Program-made: the position numbers and the translations under genes | Part shown: piece after piece, positions 11,115 through 23,506 of the stretch | Numbering within the stretch: the stretch's first letter is position 1 | Layout of the letters: each line of letters begins with the position of its first letter | Origin: Epiperipatus broadwayi | Lineage: Eukaryota > Onychophora > Udeonychophora > Euonychophora > Peripatidae | DNA length: 64,000 bases | Assembly: GCA_028023455.1 (NCBI GenBank) | Contig: JAQFVV010000204.1 | Location: forward strand, 821,501 to 885,500 | Reading direction: 5' to 3' | Notes under the pieces: model-generated | The model's database searches: none | What the model was told of the DNA's origin: nothing | What the model saw: only the letters and a program-made list of their open reading frames with translations

Positions 11115-11345
11115 AATTAATTCAAGTACGAGTGCATGTGTGGCGCAACTGTTCCCAAAAGCTATTAATACAAAATAGTTAACTAAAAATAATAAACTAG
11201 CTGTGCACTTTCAAAGGATCTTGCCTTCATAATCATAGCTTGCTAATACATTTAATGATATGCAAATATGCTAATTCCATTTTTTGATAAAGCATAGCAT
11301 GTGTCCTTCCTATTTATGGCATCGTTGTCTCGTGAGATGAATAAA
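11115..11345. repeat. ~230-bp insertion inside the RTE LINE
   Basis: The LINE reading is interrupted after the linker segment ending KIKEAL (near 11,346, minus strand) and resumes near 11,105 just before the reverse transcriptase. The intervening DNA does not read as LINE protein and is less A+T-rich than the flanks (for example GTGTGGCGCAACTG near 11,139). Probably a nested short mobile element; no clear terminal repeats seen. Confidence 0.5.
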
Positions 11346-11900
11346 GCCTCTTTGATTTTTCTTTGTCTTACTTCTTCATTGAAAATTCTGGGCAATTTGG
11401 AAGATATAATAGATATAGGAGGTACTTGTTTTTTATTACTATATAATTCTTGATAAAAGTCTTTTACCTATTTCATGATGTCATCTCTCTTTTTTAGTAA
11501 TAATTTCATCTTTTTTTCTTATTGCAGATATAAATTTTCTACCAATACCAGAATATTGTTTTACACTCTTGAGATTTTTATTTTTTTCTACAGCTTTTTT
11601 TGCTAGCTCACAGTTATACTTTTTTATATCATTTTCAACACTTGTACAAAATTCGAGATATTCAATCCTTTTTAATGCATCACTTTGTCTATCTTCATAT
11701 TCCTTCTTTTCTTTATAAATTCTCTAGTCTCAGTAAAAGTTTTATTGGTCATTTGCTGATTTTTTTCTATCAGTTATCTTTGTTGTCGTTTTTAAAAGTG
11801 TATCATGCTGAAAATCTATTAATACTTGAAACCGAGTTATAAGTTCTAATTTAAATTTATTAGAATGTTTCTGAAGATTAGGAATATCAACTATAAATAT
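11346..11900 (-). pseudogene. RTE LINE linker between endonuclease and reverse transcriptase
   Basis: Broken minus-strand frames give a KR-DDIMKQVKDFYQELYSN-like reading near 11,430-11,510 and QVPPISIISSKLPRIF followed by NEEVRQRKIKEAL near 11,346-11,425, matching the usual RTE linker (...I..FY..LY.s......V..AL). Stops are frequent. Confidence 0.6.
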
Positions 11901-11908
11901 TGTTTTTC

Positions 11909-12118
11909 TTAATAATTTTGTCTCTCTAGTATTGTATCAATATTTATTTTACATCTTACTAATCGATCATCATGTCTTGTGTTAAATTTATTAAGAATAT
12001 TACAATCTTGAAATAAGTATTTTCTATTAGTCAAAATATAATCCAATTCTGCTGCACCTTCATTTAAATGCTTCCATATCCATTTCCTTTCAACATTTTT
12101 CTCAAAAAAAGAAATCAT
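11909..12118 (-). pseudogene. RTE LINE endonuclease, C-terminal part
   Basis: The 69-codon reading has ELDYILTNRKYLFQD and FNTRHDDRLVRCKI, the end of an exonuclease-endonuclease-phosphatase fold. The usual SDHR histidine-containing motif appears as HDDRLVR, so the catalytic histidine block is altered (S-D-H-R expected). It is separated from the N-terminal part by frameshifted sequence at 12,119-12,373 that still reads G(D)FNA/RIG-like residues in another frame. Confidence 0.75.
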
Positions 12119-12373
12119 AATATAAAGTTTTTCCTTTTCTGAAAACTATGACCTCTCTCATTTCTATTACCATAGCCAAAATTACCTACAGAATTTTCAG
12201 TTTTCATTAGTTTACCAATTCTAGCATTAAAGTCTCCCATAACAATTTTAAAATGTTTACTCTGATCAAAAGCCTTTTATTACATCCATATAAAAATCTT
12301 CTACTACTTCATCACAATGAGAACTTGTTGGGGCATAAACCTGAATTATCTGTATTTGGTATCAGCTATTAAG

Positions 12374-12667
12374 TTATATAACTAATCTTGCCCTTCTGTC
12401 CCATACACCATTAGTGTCCACAATGTTGTTCTTCCACATTTTATTTATAATGAATGCTACTCCACTTGTATTTTCAATATTTGTGCCTTTATAATAGAGT
12501 ACATATCCACTTTTTAAATTAATTGTCTCTTTACATTTTCTTTGAACTTCACAAAGTTTAATAATGTCCCATTTAATATAAGACAGTTCTTCTTCTAATT
12601 CTTGCAATCTTCCTTCACTTGAAAGTGATCTGCAGCTGTAAGTACCTAAATAAAAAGTTGTCATCAA
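12374..12667 (-). pseudogene. RTE LINE endonuclease, N-terminal part
   Basis: A 97-codon reading starting MMTTFYLGTYSCRSL, matching the usual start (GTWNVRSL-like). Further on it shows LSYIKWDIIKLCEVQRK, containing the catalytic glutamate (E in EVR/EVQ), then GYVLYYKGTN and a GVAFIINKMW segment. The protein would nick target DNA to prime reverse transcription. The frame ends at 12,374, before the rest of the domain. Confidence 0.75.
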
Positions 12668-13320
12668 ATGTCAACCTGGGTTCACAACTAGGGGATTCTT
12701 AGCACTCTCCGCCTTAGGCCACCAAATTTTGCCTTGGTTGGTGACTTTACAGCCTCCTGGGAATAAGGGCCATGATTTATTTGTGTTGGTCATGATTGTA
12801 TATATCTATTGGAAAAATATTTATCATTTTCACATACATTCAATCTGCATTAGCTTCGCTGAAGACATTCATTTTTTATCTTTATACAATCTATATACCG
12901 TTTTTTTTTTTACTTCTTTTTTCATTATCTTATTTTTTCATTAACATAAAAAATTTTGACTTTTTAATTTAATCTTTTTTTAAAATAAAAATTGAAATTA
13001 TTCGTGACGTATATATAATTATCGATATCTATTCGTTTTGTTTTATTATAGAATACAATGTAAATAATAACCAACGAAAGTAGGGGTTGAATGAAAGTAT
13101 TAAAAGTTAGTCGCAGATTAGTGCTTTTAAATATTACAAAACCCAGACTATTTTTTTATTTATTAAACTTAAGAATCCTATCGAATAAGTAGACGCTTTT
13201 TTAAAATCACTTTTAGGCAAAATTATTTCAAGATTTTGATTAATGCTTGTTATATATGCCGTGAAACTGGGAGCATTATTTTTTTTAAAAAAATTGCTAA
13301 ATGAGATAATTTACTTATGG
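12668..13320. other. LINE 5' region, then A+T-rich DNA; no gene recognised
   Basis: 12,668-12,800 is comparatively G+C-rich (GGAGGCTGTAAAGTCACC on the minus strand) and is probably the LINE 5' UTR. From about 12,900 there is poly(T) and A+T-rich DNA with nothing recognisable. Confidence 0.5.
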
Positions 13321-13680
13321 TCAACATGGGTAGAATGAAAAGGTTCGCACCAATGTAAGCTTTGAGCATTCCATCATCAGATTTTCAATGAAATGGACGG
13401 CTGAAGAGTTGTGGTGTGTTGTGTATTTAAGCTTGTTCATTAAAATATGAAGATTGGCTATCTTAATATGAGCTGAGTAAGTGTGGAGTTGATAATCTGG
13501 ACCAACTGACGAGTGCTGGTTTAACACGAAATACTTATATTGTTGGTTATTTTTATTTTCGACATGTGTGTGTGATCAAGTTTGTCAGCTGCCTGAGATA
13601 GCATAGATAATTGAGGGTCGTGTAAAACTTTGAGTTTCAAATCCCGTATATATTACATATTGGAGTGCAGGTATGAAAAA
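13321..13680 (-). repeat. 471-bp family, old single copy
   Basis: Reverse-oriented copy relative to copy 1 at 6.3 kb. It is clearly more diverged than the other copies but keeps CTTTGAGCATTCCATCATC, ATTTTCAAT, GAAGATTGGCTATCTTAATAT and GATAATCTGGACCAACTGA in the same order. It is not visibly folded back. A hammerhead with a better core than the young copies lies at 13,488-13,565. Confidence 0.75.
13488..13565 (+). ncRNA. Hammerhead ribozyme motif with canonical core (471-bp family)
   Basis: Core CTGACGA at 13,506-13,512, stem II GTG/CAC (13,513-13,515 and 13,525-13,527) closed by a nine-base loop, core GAAA 13,528-13,531, helix III ATA-CT-TAT, then A13539 at the cleavage position and helix I 3' strand from 13,540. 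Stem II begins with the usual G-C pair, which the younger copies have lost. Helix I is partly disturbed by a TTG insertion compared with the other copies. Confidence 0.75.
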
Positions 13681-16600
13681 GCCCGTACTGTAGAAAAAAA
13701 TCCATATATAAATAGTTAGTAAGATATTTATTTTATATAGCGTTATGTTCCCATTTCGGTAAAAGTATTATTTATTATGCCTGGCATGGGCAATCTCTTT
13801 CTTTGCAGTGAGCCTTGTGAGCTCATCATACTACCTGCTCTAAAATACAAAATATGTGAAATATTATTCTTTTGCTTTATTTTTTAAGCAAATGTGTTAC
13901 TTTTTATATATATATTATAAAGTATATAATTTTATTTAAAATTTTAATTTAATAAACTGTTTATTAATATTTTAATTATTAACCATAATTTAAACTTTTA
14001 ATCTCACCCCCTTACCCAAAGATATATTAAAAAATCACGATCTGTGATTCGAAAATATTTATCTATACACATACACGCAGATAGATTTGCATATTTAAAA
14101 TACTAATTATATATGATATTAATAACTTTTTGTAAATAAATTAGTTTTTAATTTATAGCATTTAGAAAACGCTTTAAAACTTATTCTTATTATAAAACAT
14201 GTTGTACTAAATTCAAATAGATATAGCTTCTCATGTTTGATTTATAGTTTTGAATTATTATTTGTATTATATTTAATTTGGGGAGGGGGATCAATGCATT
14301 TTAATATGTTTATGGCACACCCTCTATTCTATTTTTTTAAAAAATTGCTTGATCTTTATAGCATTTTCCTTGAAACTTTTAGAAATGATGTGCTACTTTA
14401 ACTAATTTAAGTAACAAATTGTTTAACTCATATCACATTTACTTCTGTTACTTTAAACAAAACGTCTGACTTCTATTATAATCATTAAGAGCTCTCAGAA
14501 AGATAAAAGCGATAACATTCTGAATGGAACTTTGCAGTCAATCGATTAAGACTTTATTTTAAGCAATAATAAAACATTTAATATATATATATATATATAT
14601 GCACAGCGATAAGAAATTAATGTAAAAATTTCTCATATTTATAACCTTTATTATTATAAAACGTCGAATTAATATGTACATACCTCATTGGGCGAATTTA
14701 TGCTAGCAATGGTATTTACAAATATTGGAATGGCTTTTAGATACATAAAGTTAACGGCAATATTCAATTAACGATATTCATCGAATAGCAACTCTTACTA
14801 TTTTATAACATAAGGCATTGAATTTATCATAAGTTCGGTACTGTTTTTATAGGCACAATTTATTAAACAATTTTCACACTCCCACACATTCTTTTCAAAT
14901 CATATGAATTCAGATAAAATAAGACAAATGACTTCCAAGATCCATTTCGTGCTAAACCAGCAATAGGACACTTTATTCTGATTACTCTATTGATTTTCTT
15001 TTTTTCTCTATTTATTTACTATTTTAAGTAACTTAATATAGTTTCCGGTCGTCGTACGATTCTTATGCCATCCGTATCTTTCTGGACTAATTGTACTACC
15101 AATTGTACTAACACGATTATGTGTTTGTGCAGACACAATTCTAGACTTATTTATAAACAAAGACCTAGTAATAATAAGTTTCTGCCAATAATGACGAAAT
15201 TTATATATATAATAATTTGAATATAAGTTTTATTTGATAATGATGCACAGAATCAAAAATGTCTTTAAAGTTGTATTTAATATTTTCTTATGTATGAAGC
15301 AGTATTAATATTACTTTGCATATATATATAATAGCAAAATTTTGAAAATAAAGTTTTAAACAATTGATAATTGTAAATAATATACTTAATTATATCAAGT
15401 TTTGTCTTTAAATTTAACTAGCCATTTCAGTGGATTAACATGTGCATATGGTCACCAAATTATTTACATTTATTTTTGTATTATCAGTCATGCAAGCTCT
15501 ATATATGTAAACATTTACACACTGAATTTGTCTATTTTTATTGACATTAAATTTTTAAAAAAAATCTCTTTGAAATTTTCTTTTCTACATCCTATCTCTG
15601 GTGCAAACTTACATACAAGTAAATAAAATAAAATTATTATTGTATTAGAATAATTGCTAAGAAATATTTCTGTTTGATTTTGTTGAACCTTACTACATCT
15701 TTGCTTCATATATAAATCTGTTATGTCAATACTTCTATGAACTATATCCTTGTCCTTATTTCATACAGGCATGTCAAATGGCAAAAGTCACTAAATTTTT
15801 TCTTCTATCACTACATTAAATGATATCACACTTACGTTTTTGAGTATTAATTGCCAAAGTATATTTTTATAGACTGCACTCAAAATGTCACATATTTTCT
15901 GTAGATCATCCATCCTTAAAATTGGAGAGAATAAAACAACAAAAAATATATTCTTAATCCAGAAGTTGTTGATTGACTTTTAATAATTCAATTTAAAATC
16001 TTCCCAATTAAATCTTGGTGTTTAAAAATAAAAACCAAAGTTGCTACTAATTTTTCAGTTACTAATTTTTGTTTAACACCAATTTGTATTTCAAGGTCTC
16101 TGTTTTTCATTATCATTTTGAAAAAAACAACAACAACTGAATAATAAGAAGCTGAGGAGAAGTTGCCAGTCAATTGAAACTGTAAAGTTGATGAATTTTA
16201 ATAAAATACTCATTGTAACAATAATAGAAAAATGGAATTGTTTAATTTTATTCATCATCACCATTTCATAGCAAAAGCTAAAACAATCAAGAAATCATCA
16301 ACTTTAAAATTATGTCTCTTTAGCATTAGTTATAGTCATCATATTACAGTTTTATTAGTGACCTTTATATTCATAAAAATTAGATTAACACTGTATTACT
16401 AAAATCTATTACATAGTATATCAGATGATTGTGAATTAAGTAGTTCAATGGGATAGGCCTTTAACCTTAAAACTATCAAATTGATATGATTGAAATTTAA
16501 ACACACTACTACAAACATAGCAGGCATCTATGAAAACTACTGCACTATGAAACATGTAAATGCTATTTTAGTCATTTTAAAATTAATATTATTAAAAATA

Positions 16601-17749
16601 TACTAAAAAATAATTTAATTTTACTACAAATTTTATTCAACCTTAAGGTTACATATGTGAATAATTAAAGTTTTCAAAATTGGACTTCTTTAATTAGTTT
16701 ACTTTTCATGAAGGAATAATGGATCAAAAAGTAAGAATAAAAATAAAATTAATGCATTACAAACAATAAGCTTAATGTGTTATTTCATTAAATTCACATA
16801 TAGTATTATTAATAGGGTGAAAAACCTGAATATTTAATATAAAATTAGTGAAAAACATGGATGAATATAAGCACCTCTTTCATTTTTGTTGAAACTATTT
16901 TATAAACAGTTTCTTCAAAAAGACTGAAGTTGCTATATGGATTTCATAAAGAGATTTTTTAATATGAATAAATGAAAAGCAAAACAAGAATTTCATTTCA
17001 TTTGTTACTAGATTTATAATAATTTGATTCTTGTGTTAGTTTTATTAATGCATTTTATTTTTTCAATGTATTAATGTTCCAAAAATTAATATGCATTATC
17101 ATCTGGTAATGAAAGAAAGTATTAATCTTTGGCTTGAATAATTATCATTTTGATAGTGCATTACTTTTCAGGTAAAAAGGCAAACATCAATTTTATAATA
17201 TGATGTGGAAAGATATGATATTTCAATATACATATTTTCTAAATTATTTGTAAGTAGATATAATATTCTGAAAAATTTATTGAATAGAAGCAAGATGAGG
17301 ACACTCATTAATATAGCAAAAAGGTGTAAAAGAAAGTGCAATTTCTGAAAATAGAATGGCTAAAACAATTTGTATATTTTTCAGCTTGTTGAATATAATG
17401 ATAATAAATCTATATTTATAAAATAATAACTTTTTTAGATTAAATCTATGAAAGAAAAATGGAAAACCAATTTTTTAAAAACAAGTTCAAGAACAATGTC
17501 AGACTCCATTTACATTATAAAATTTGCCTTAAAAGCATTTAAAACTGCACTGTTAATTAAAAAAGAAGTTTAGTGTTAATAGAATGTATGTATATTTTAC
17601 AAAGATGTGATTTTAGCTTACAAACAGAAAAATATATAGTTTACAAAAAAAAATACCTTAGAAGATATTAAAAGATTGCATAAAAGCTATCCAATAAACA
17701 AAAAATCAGTGTGTGGTTTATGTGGATGGATTTATAAACTTTTTTTTCA
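13681..17749. other. No gene recognised
   Basis: A+T-rich DNA with a short (AT)n tract at about 14,580-14,600. A remnant of the 471-bp family (stem-loop II and GAAA of its hammerhead) is seen on the minus strand at 14,941-14,968. The short ORFs near 15.4-16.2 kb have no recognisable domain and overlap on both strands. Confidence 0.5.
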
Positions 17750-17832
17750 TGTGTCATAGCATCAGGCAGGAAGTGAACCCACTAACCTGGGACAACTGCT
17801 TGTAGGGCAGCTGTGCTGACCACTTGATCCCC
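17750..17832 (-). repeat. tRNA-derived SINE, copy 2
   Basis: On the minus strand it reads AAGTGGTCAGCACAGCTGCC (A-box-like), then a CTGC/GCAG hairpin with seven-base loop, then GTGGGTTCACTTCCT (B-box-like) and GCCTGATGCTATGACAC. Word order and spacing match the copy at 4884-4980, so this is a family. No (AT)n tail is present here. Confidence 0.75.
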
Positions 17833-20020
17833 AATGCTTGACTGCAATTATAAACTTGTGGATTATTTTGTGTAATTGTGCAAAAAATTTTTGTTATTTA
17901 TTGCATATGTTTATTTTTCTTTGTTTCTGGAGTTAAGAATTCATTCTCTCTTAGAAGAGGAATTTAGGATTTCTGTTCATGATAAAAATTATACAGCTTA
18001 ACATTTCTATACAAAATATTTCATAATTATATATATATTTAAAATATTAACTTTGGTTGAATAAAATATTTAATCTTTATACTTTAATATAATTTTATAA
18101 TCTGTTTGATTATTTGGATTTCATAATAGTGAGGTATGGAACAAAAACTATTAAGTATGTACTAATATAAAATTATTTAAATTATATTTTATCTGATGCA
18201 TGAGTGTGGCTTATTTATATATAAATTTAAGAAGAGAAGAAAGTGGTTCGATGTTTTTTTTTTTTTTGTATTTCTGGCTTGTGTTTTTGAATTGAGAGTT
18301 TCATGTGCAATCATTATTACATCTGATTAGCTGTCACATAAGCATTTTAAGGTGCATCTGTAGAAGGTTTTAGCCCTTCACATTATTAGTTTATCTACTA
18401 CTATAACTTTTTATATTCAACTGCAAGCTAAAGATTTCTGCAATTTGTTTTTAAGCTCTAAAGATATTTGAATTTGAAGATAGATTTTTTTTTGTTTGTT
18501 GGTTGGTTTTTAGTCAAATCTATTTATTTTCTGTTCTTATTTTGAAGAAATACTCCATCCACCACACACATACTACACATATATGTATTAAGTATATTTA
18601 GAATATTAATTTATAAGAATATAAACAAAACATAGATATATGTAATTAATGAGCAGATGATTAATAAAAAATATAATTAAAGACATTTTTTAATTTTATT
18701 GAAAAGATGTTAATTATAGAAATAATTAAATAATTTTTGAAATCTTTTTCTAGTATTTTTTTTTTTTAAAAAAACTTATGTTTAAAAGTTTTTCTAGTAA
18801 TCTTAATTATGCTATATCTAAATTCTGCCTAAACAAATATACCTGGGTCTTATTTTGTGTGGTAGATAAATTCCACAGAAAATGTGCATTAAAAAAATGT
18901 CACAAAAAGTCTTAACTTACCTTGAAAAATGGGGGATAGGTTCTATAATTTTCAGAAATCGCATAAAAGCAAAGCAACAAGAAAAAATTACTTTAATATT
19001 CACATAAAAAAATAAGTAAATAAAGTATGACTAATAAAAAATTTCAAATATTTAAAAAAAATGATACAAGTCAAACATTTTTTTTACTTTTTTTTTGTTA
19101 ACTACAGTATTTAATTTTACATTTTTTCATACATATTTTAATCATTATTGCTATTTGACAATATGCATTCATTTGTGAACTGATAAGAAATCAGATTCAT
19201 CCAAGAAGTACAACTAGCACCATTTCTAGTTTTGTGCTATGTTAATGGTTTTCTGTTGACAATGTAGTTGGTGATTAAACTTTGAGTCAATGATTTTACT
19301 AATTATTTATAAAGCTTGTGATATCCAGACACACAACTATTTAGCTCTCATTGGAATTTAATAGGTTGTTCATTGTAGCAAATTCTCTCAGATTTTAGCA
19401 TTTTCTGATGTTTTTTTTGTCTCACACATCAACATAAAATCTATAATTAAATGATTTTTACTTATCATAAAATAATAAATTTGTTTTTATTTGATAGATA
19501 TTTTTATTTACTACTGAAATAAATTTTAAATGTTCACATTTTGTTTCTATATTAAAAAAATGAAATCACAATCAAAACAAAAAAAATATACATTATCATT
19601 AGAAAGATTATTTTCAGTTTACAAAATTAACAAAATCTTTATTTCTGATTATTTTTAAAAATCTAAAAGAATGTTTATTTCTGTTATATCTAACAAAATG
19701 TGCTTTAAAAGTTTAAATTTTTTGAATATTTAATGCAATATTTTTATACTCATAAGTATAAATCTATTATTATTATTTACTCATAAGTATAAGTAGATTA
19801 TTTATGTAAAAATAATTGTTTTGATGGCTATAGGTGAACATTTTCTGCATTCTACTTATGACAACTGGAGAACTGTGAAATAGATCAAGTATGTTACAAA
19901 AATATGGTGATCTATGTTGTCATAATATTTTATAACCTACATGAAAATAAAAAAAAATATTTTAAGATACAACTAATTAAATACTAATTAGCTTAGGACA
20001 TAATATGATTTATATTAATT
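17833..20020. other. No gene recognised
   Basis: A+T-rich DNA with poly(T) and poly(A) runs and a partial duplication of a TTACTCATAAGTATAA word near 19,748 and 19,779. Nothing coding is seen. Confidence 0.5.
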
Positions 20021-22560
20021 AGTATTGTGCCGGTCGGTTTCGTCTGTTCATATAACAAGATCTAGCATCTAGGCCAAAGTACCTCGAGTCCAGTCATGCG
20101 CAAGATACATAAGTCAGGAACATTCATGAACTCTGCCCTATTTGCCTATTTTCCAGATCTACCAACTTATGAGCAACAATTCCAATGATACTGATCTAAT
20201 TTATTTCTACGCCACCGGCATCACAAAGTCGTGACATAAAGAGACTCTTATTTGAACTTTATTCATGTACAGGATATTATGATTAGTGATTTTCGATCAT
20301 CTAGTAAGTGGAACCTTTTTTTATATAACATCAAATCCATTTCTATTCAATAAATGAAACAATGACTTAGATATTTAGAAAGATATAAAATTTATTAAAT
20401 CAACTTGGAATATATATGATTGCAAACGTTATTGGTGTTACAATGTAAATAAAATGGGTGTTTATCTCCCTTGGACAACATTAACCTCCCTTACAATGCT
20501 ATAAAATGAATGTATTTAATCATCAGTAACAAATAATTCATGACTTTATTCTAATGCGGCTATTTATATGTCAATAATTTATCGATTGAATGGGATACAT
20601 AAGGTTTTTAATAATAGCGCTAGACTACAGTTACATAAAGTTCTTTGAATCCACCATTAATAAAACAATAGCACTCGTACCAATACTTAAGTTTATTGAG
20701 TTGGATGATAAGGATAATTATATTGAATTAATATTTGCCTTTGCTATATAAGAATATGTGTGGGAAGCTAATTTGGGAAATAATAATAATGGCAGAAATA
20801 TCGTATCTGAAAGTGTGAATGAAATATATAACAAAAAATGGCAATCCATTTAGCATAATCATAACAGTACGGTTTAGGAGAATTAATAGGCTTTTAACAA
20901 GAACAAAATATGGGAGAGCGGTACGTGTATGATGGCAATGGAGCGATCTATTCTAAGATCCAAGAAGATGCTTCAATTCACAGTTAAAGAAGGCGACTCT
21001 CTGCAAACGTCGGCAGGGTCGGGTCATAAACAACGAAGAATGCGCCTTCTTGAATTGCCATAGGCTGGACTTTTGCCAGAGCGAACCCTATGCAATAATC
21101 TCGCGCTGAAGAAATCCAAAGAGGTTGCCAAACCTTGTCCTTGGTATTGGAAGTAAAAATGAACGAAGCACAAAGGTATAGATATATAACGAAAGGCCGG
21201 TATACACGTAACGCTTGCATTAATATAAATAGATATATTTAACTAAGGAATAAAGAATTATCGCCTATCTTTATTAATAAAACCCAGCGTACTGGTATGA
21301 TTTGATTACTACGTGGATATGGAAGAATTACATTTAATGCTAATATAATATACCTCATAGAACTAAAGGATTCCCCCCCCCTTTATGTATTACTTTAAAC
21401 TACACATAAACTTTCCACAGCGTATAAATAATATAAATCTTTGGTTTTGAATGCTTTAATAAATAAATACTTTTCATATTATTAAATATATATAAAGTCA
21501 GTGGTGGCTATTGATTTCAAGAAAGTAATATTAATTTAATTCATATAAATCTATTTGCAGATTTTAGAAGTTAGCGCTATTATTTAATTAACCAAAAAAA
21601 ACACATTTCTAAGAAAATAGATTTTTACTTAGTTTTTGAAAATAACACTGTACAATAATTATCAAATTCTGATTTTATTTCCCCAGACTGGCAGGCACCC
21701 GCTATACTAAGAATAACAAATTTGGTTTTTTTAAAAAAATACTAGATTAATTACCCTCTGAAAAGTAAGGAGGGTTTTCTTTTATTAAAAGAGATAGCGT
21801 AAGCATTTGCGATTCTGGGGGAAATTATCGACATATAATTTAGTATCTGAAAGTATAAAATATAATAATGAAACTAAAGTATTGCTGCATAGATGTGAAA
21901 TTAAGAACTAATAATCATTCAGGAGAGGTTTAATGTAGGAGAGATTACAGCTAAGTTATATAGAGAGAGAACAAGGTACAATTAACAAAAGGTAAGAATT
22001 TTACAAATTGATTCATAACTAATATTAAATTTTACAAATGAAAGCTTTACAAAAGATTTATAGAAATAGATAGGTGAGAGTTAAATTGATTCACGGTAAC
22101 TTTAAAGGGTCTAGCAGCATTTGAAATGATTACCTCTGTAAAACGTGGTGGTTCTTTTGATGATTTCAATTCCCTTGGAGACTAGATCTAGTTTGTCAAG
22201 CATAGTTATTTAGGCAGGCAATAAGTTTATTATTTAACAAATAGGCATATAATTATAGTCTACGAGTATCGGGATCCATGGGCACAGATTCCAGGGAAGG
22301 CCATCTCGAATGGCGACTTAGATTTACTCCATACACATTGAAATTAACGAACGCAAATTTTTCTTGGTGACTGCTCTCCTTGACTGTCCTCTTTACTCTC
22401 TAAATTAATTCGTAATTATTCTATGCCTTGGTATTTTTGGAATCCCTTTCTGATTGGTCATTGCTAATTGTTATCTAATTCAATTAATCTTTAAAAGAAT
22501 TTGTACATATGATTTACCCATTGTGCCGGAAGATGCCATTGCGAGATAAATTTTCAATTC
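20021..22560. other. Less A+T-rich unique region; no gene proven
   Basis: Base composition is visibly less extreme, with CpG-containing words (TGCCGGTCGGTTTCG near 20,028; CGCCACCGGCATC near 20,211). A poly(C) run is at about 21,371-21,381. One minus ORF (20,984-21,220, 78 codons) starts with a hydrophobic stretch (VIYLYLCASFIFTS) but matches no family I know. The region could be an old mobile element or single-copy host DNA. Confidence 0.4.
20984..21220 (-). CDS. Unrecognised small ORF, doubtful
   Basis: 78 codons with more mixed amino-acid composition than nearby random ORFs. Residues 9-24 are hydrophobic and could be a signal peptide or membrane segment; the rest (for example RDYCIGFALAKVQPM) is not recognised. 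There is no clear promoter or splice context. It may be chance in the less A+T-rich region. Confidence 0.2.
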   Translation of the reverse strand: MQALRVYRPFVIYLYLCASFIFTSNTKDKVWQPLWISSARDYCIGFALAKVQPMAIQEGAFFVVYDPTLPTFAESRLL

Positions 22561-23506
22561 GAAATTAAATTGATAAAAAAAATGTTTGTAACAAAAGTAA
22601 ATCAATTAAGTTTAGTTTCTACTTTTGATTTTAGAGAAACTTTTAATTAAAGTTATGTTAGAATATTATACAAGATTACGCTTCTCACCTTTAATTAATT
22701 TTGACTAATTACAATCGCATCTTCCATATTGGATTTAAAAGAAAAGTGGAGTTTAATGGCAAAAATAATTTAAAAACACAATTTTATAAAATTACATATA
22801 ACGAACTTTTCCAATAAATATTTGCTCAGCACGTTTGTCTCTACAATATCTATAGATATCTGAGCTGCAATTACTAAATACTTATTATATCTTTTATAGA
22901 ATAACAAAATGCAGAAAATATAATATATTGATATTATAGCTTGTTATAATTAATCTTTCGTTCCCTATTGTGTATATGTATTCCCTCTTTAAATACTATA
23001 TTTATTATTTTTATTTTGTGTGTTTAAATTCAGATATTTAGGCATATATCTTCGTTAATAAATATGTTAGTTGATAATACTCAAACAAAAGGATAAAAAA
23101 AATGTGTTAGTGAGTGGAATATATACGCAAGAATAGGGTTTGAATTTAGGTTGGTAACGGAAGATTTGAAGTGGGCTGTGAAGCGCAATCTGAATCTCAG
23201 ATTCCGCTTCATTTTCCTGGACTTACAATTGAAAAAAAAATGTAAAAAAAAATATCTTACTTGCTGTTCCGGTGACAAAAGAACAACCTGCTTTGAAAGT
23301 ACGTGATTTATTTATATATAAAAAAAAAATTATCAAACTAATGCTAGCCCCATTTTTTTTTTCTTTGCTGCTATATGCTAAAAAAAAAATTTTTTTTTGA
23401 CCTATCTATCACTGAGTGCAAAACTATTACAGTAAACTATATTCATTTTTCTTTAAGAGTGTGGTTCGAATTCCTTATCTACCCGTCTGTGACATTATCT
23501 TGCTTG

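Larger units (their letters stand above)
9650..12950 (-). mobile_element. RTE-clade LINE, nearly full length but inactivated
   Basis: On the minus strand, in order: a 5' region (12,668-12,950), an AP-type endonuclease in two pieces (12,374-12,667 and 11,909-12,118), a linker (11,350-11,900), reverse transcriptase (10,134-10,943) and a C-terminal part ending near 9700 in GATGATGATACC-type repeats, typical of RTE 3' ends. Frameshifts split the coding region, and about 230 bp of foreign sequence (11,115-11,345) sits between endonuclease and reverse transcriptase. The protein resembles those often annotated as craniofacial development protein 2-like plus reverse transcriptase. No target duplication was established. 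Confidence 0.8.

Noticed and set aside
23463-23474. GGTTCGAATTCC, resembling a tRNA B-box
   Set aside because: It has one extra base compared with the B-box, and no A-box or cloverleaf is found upstream.
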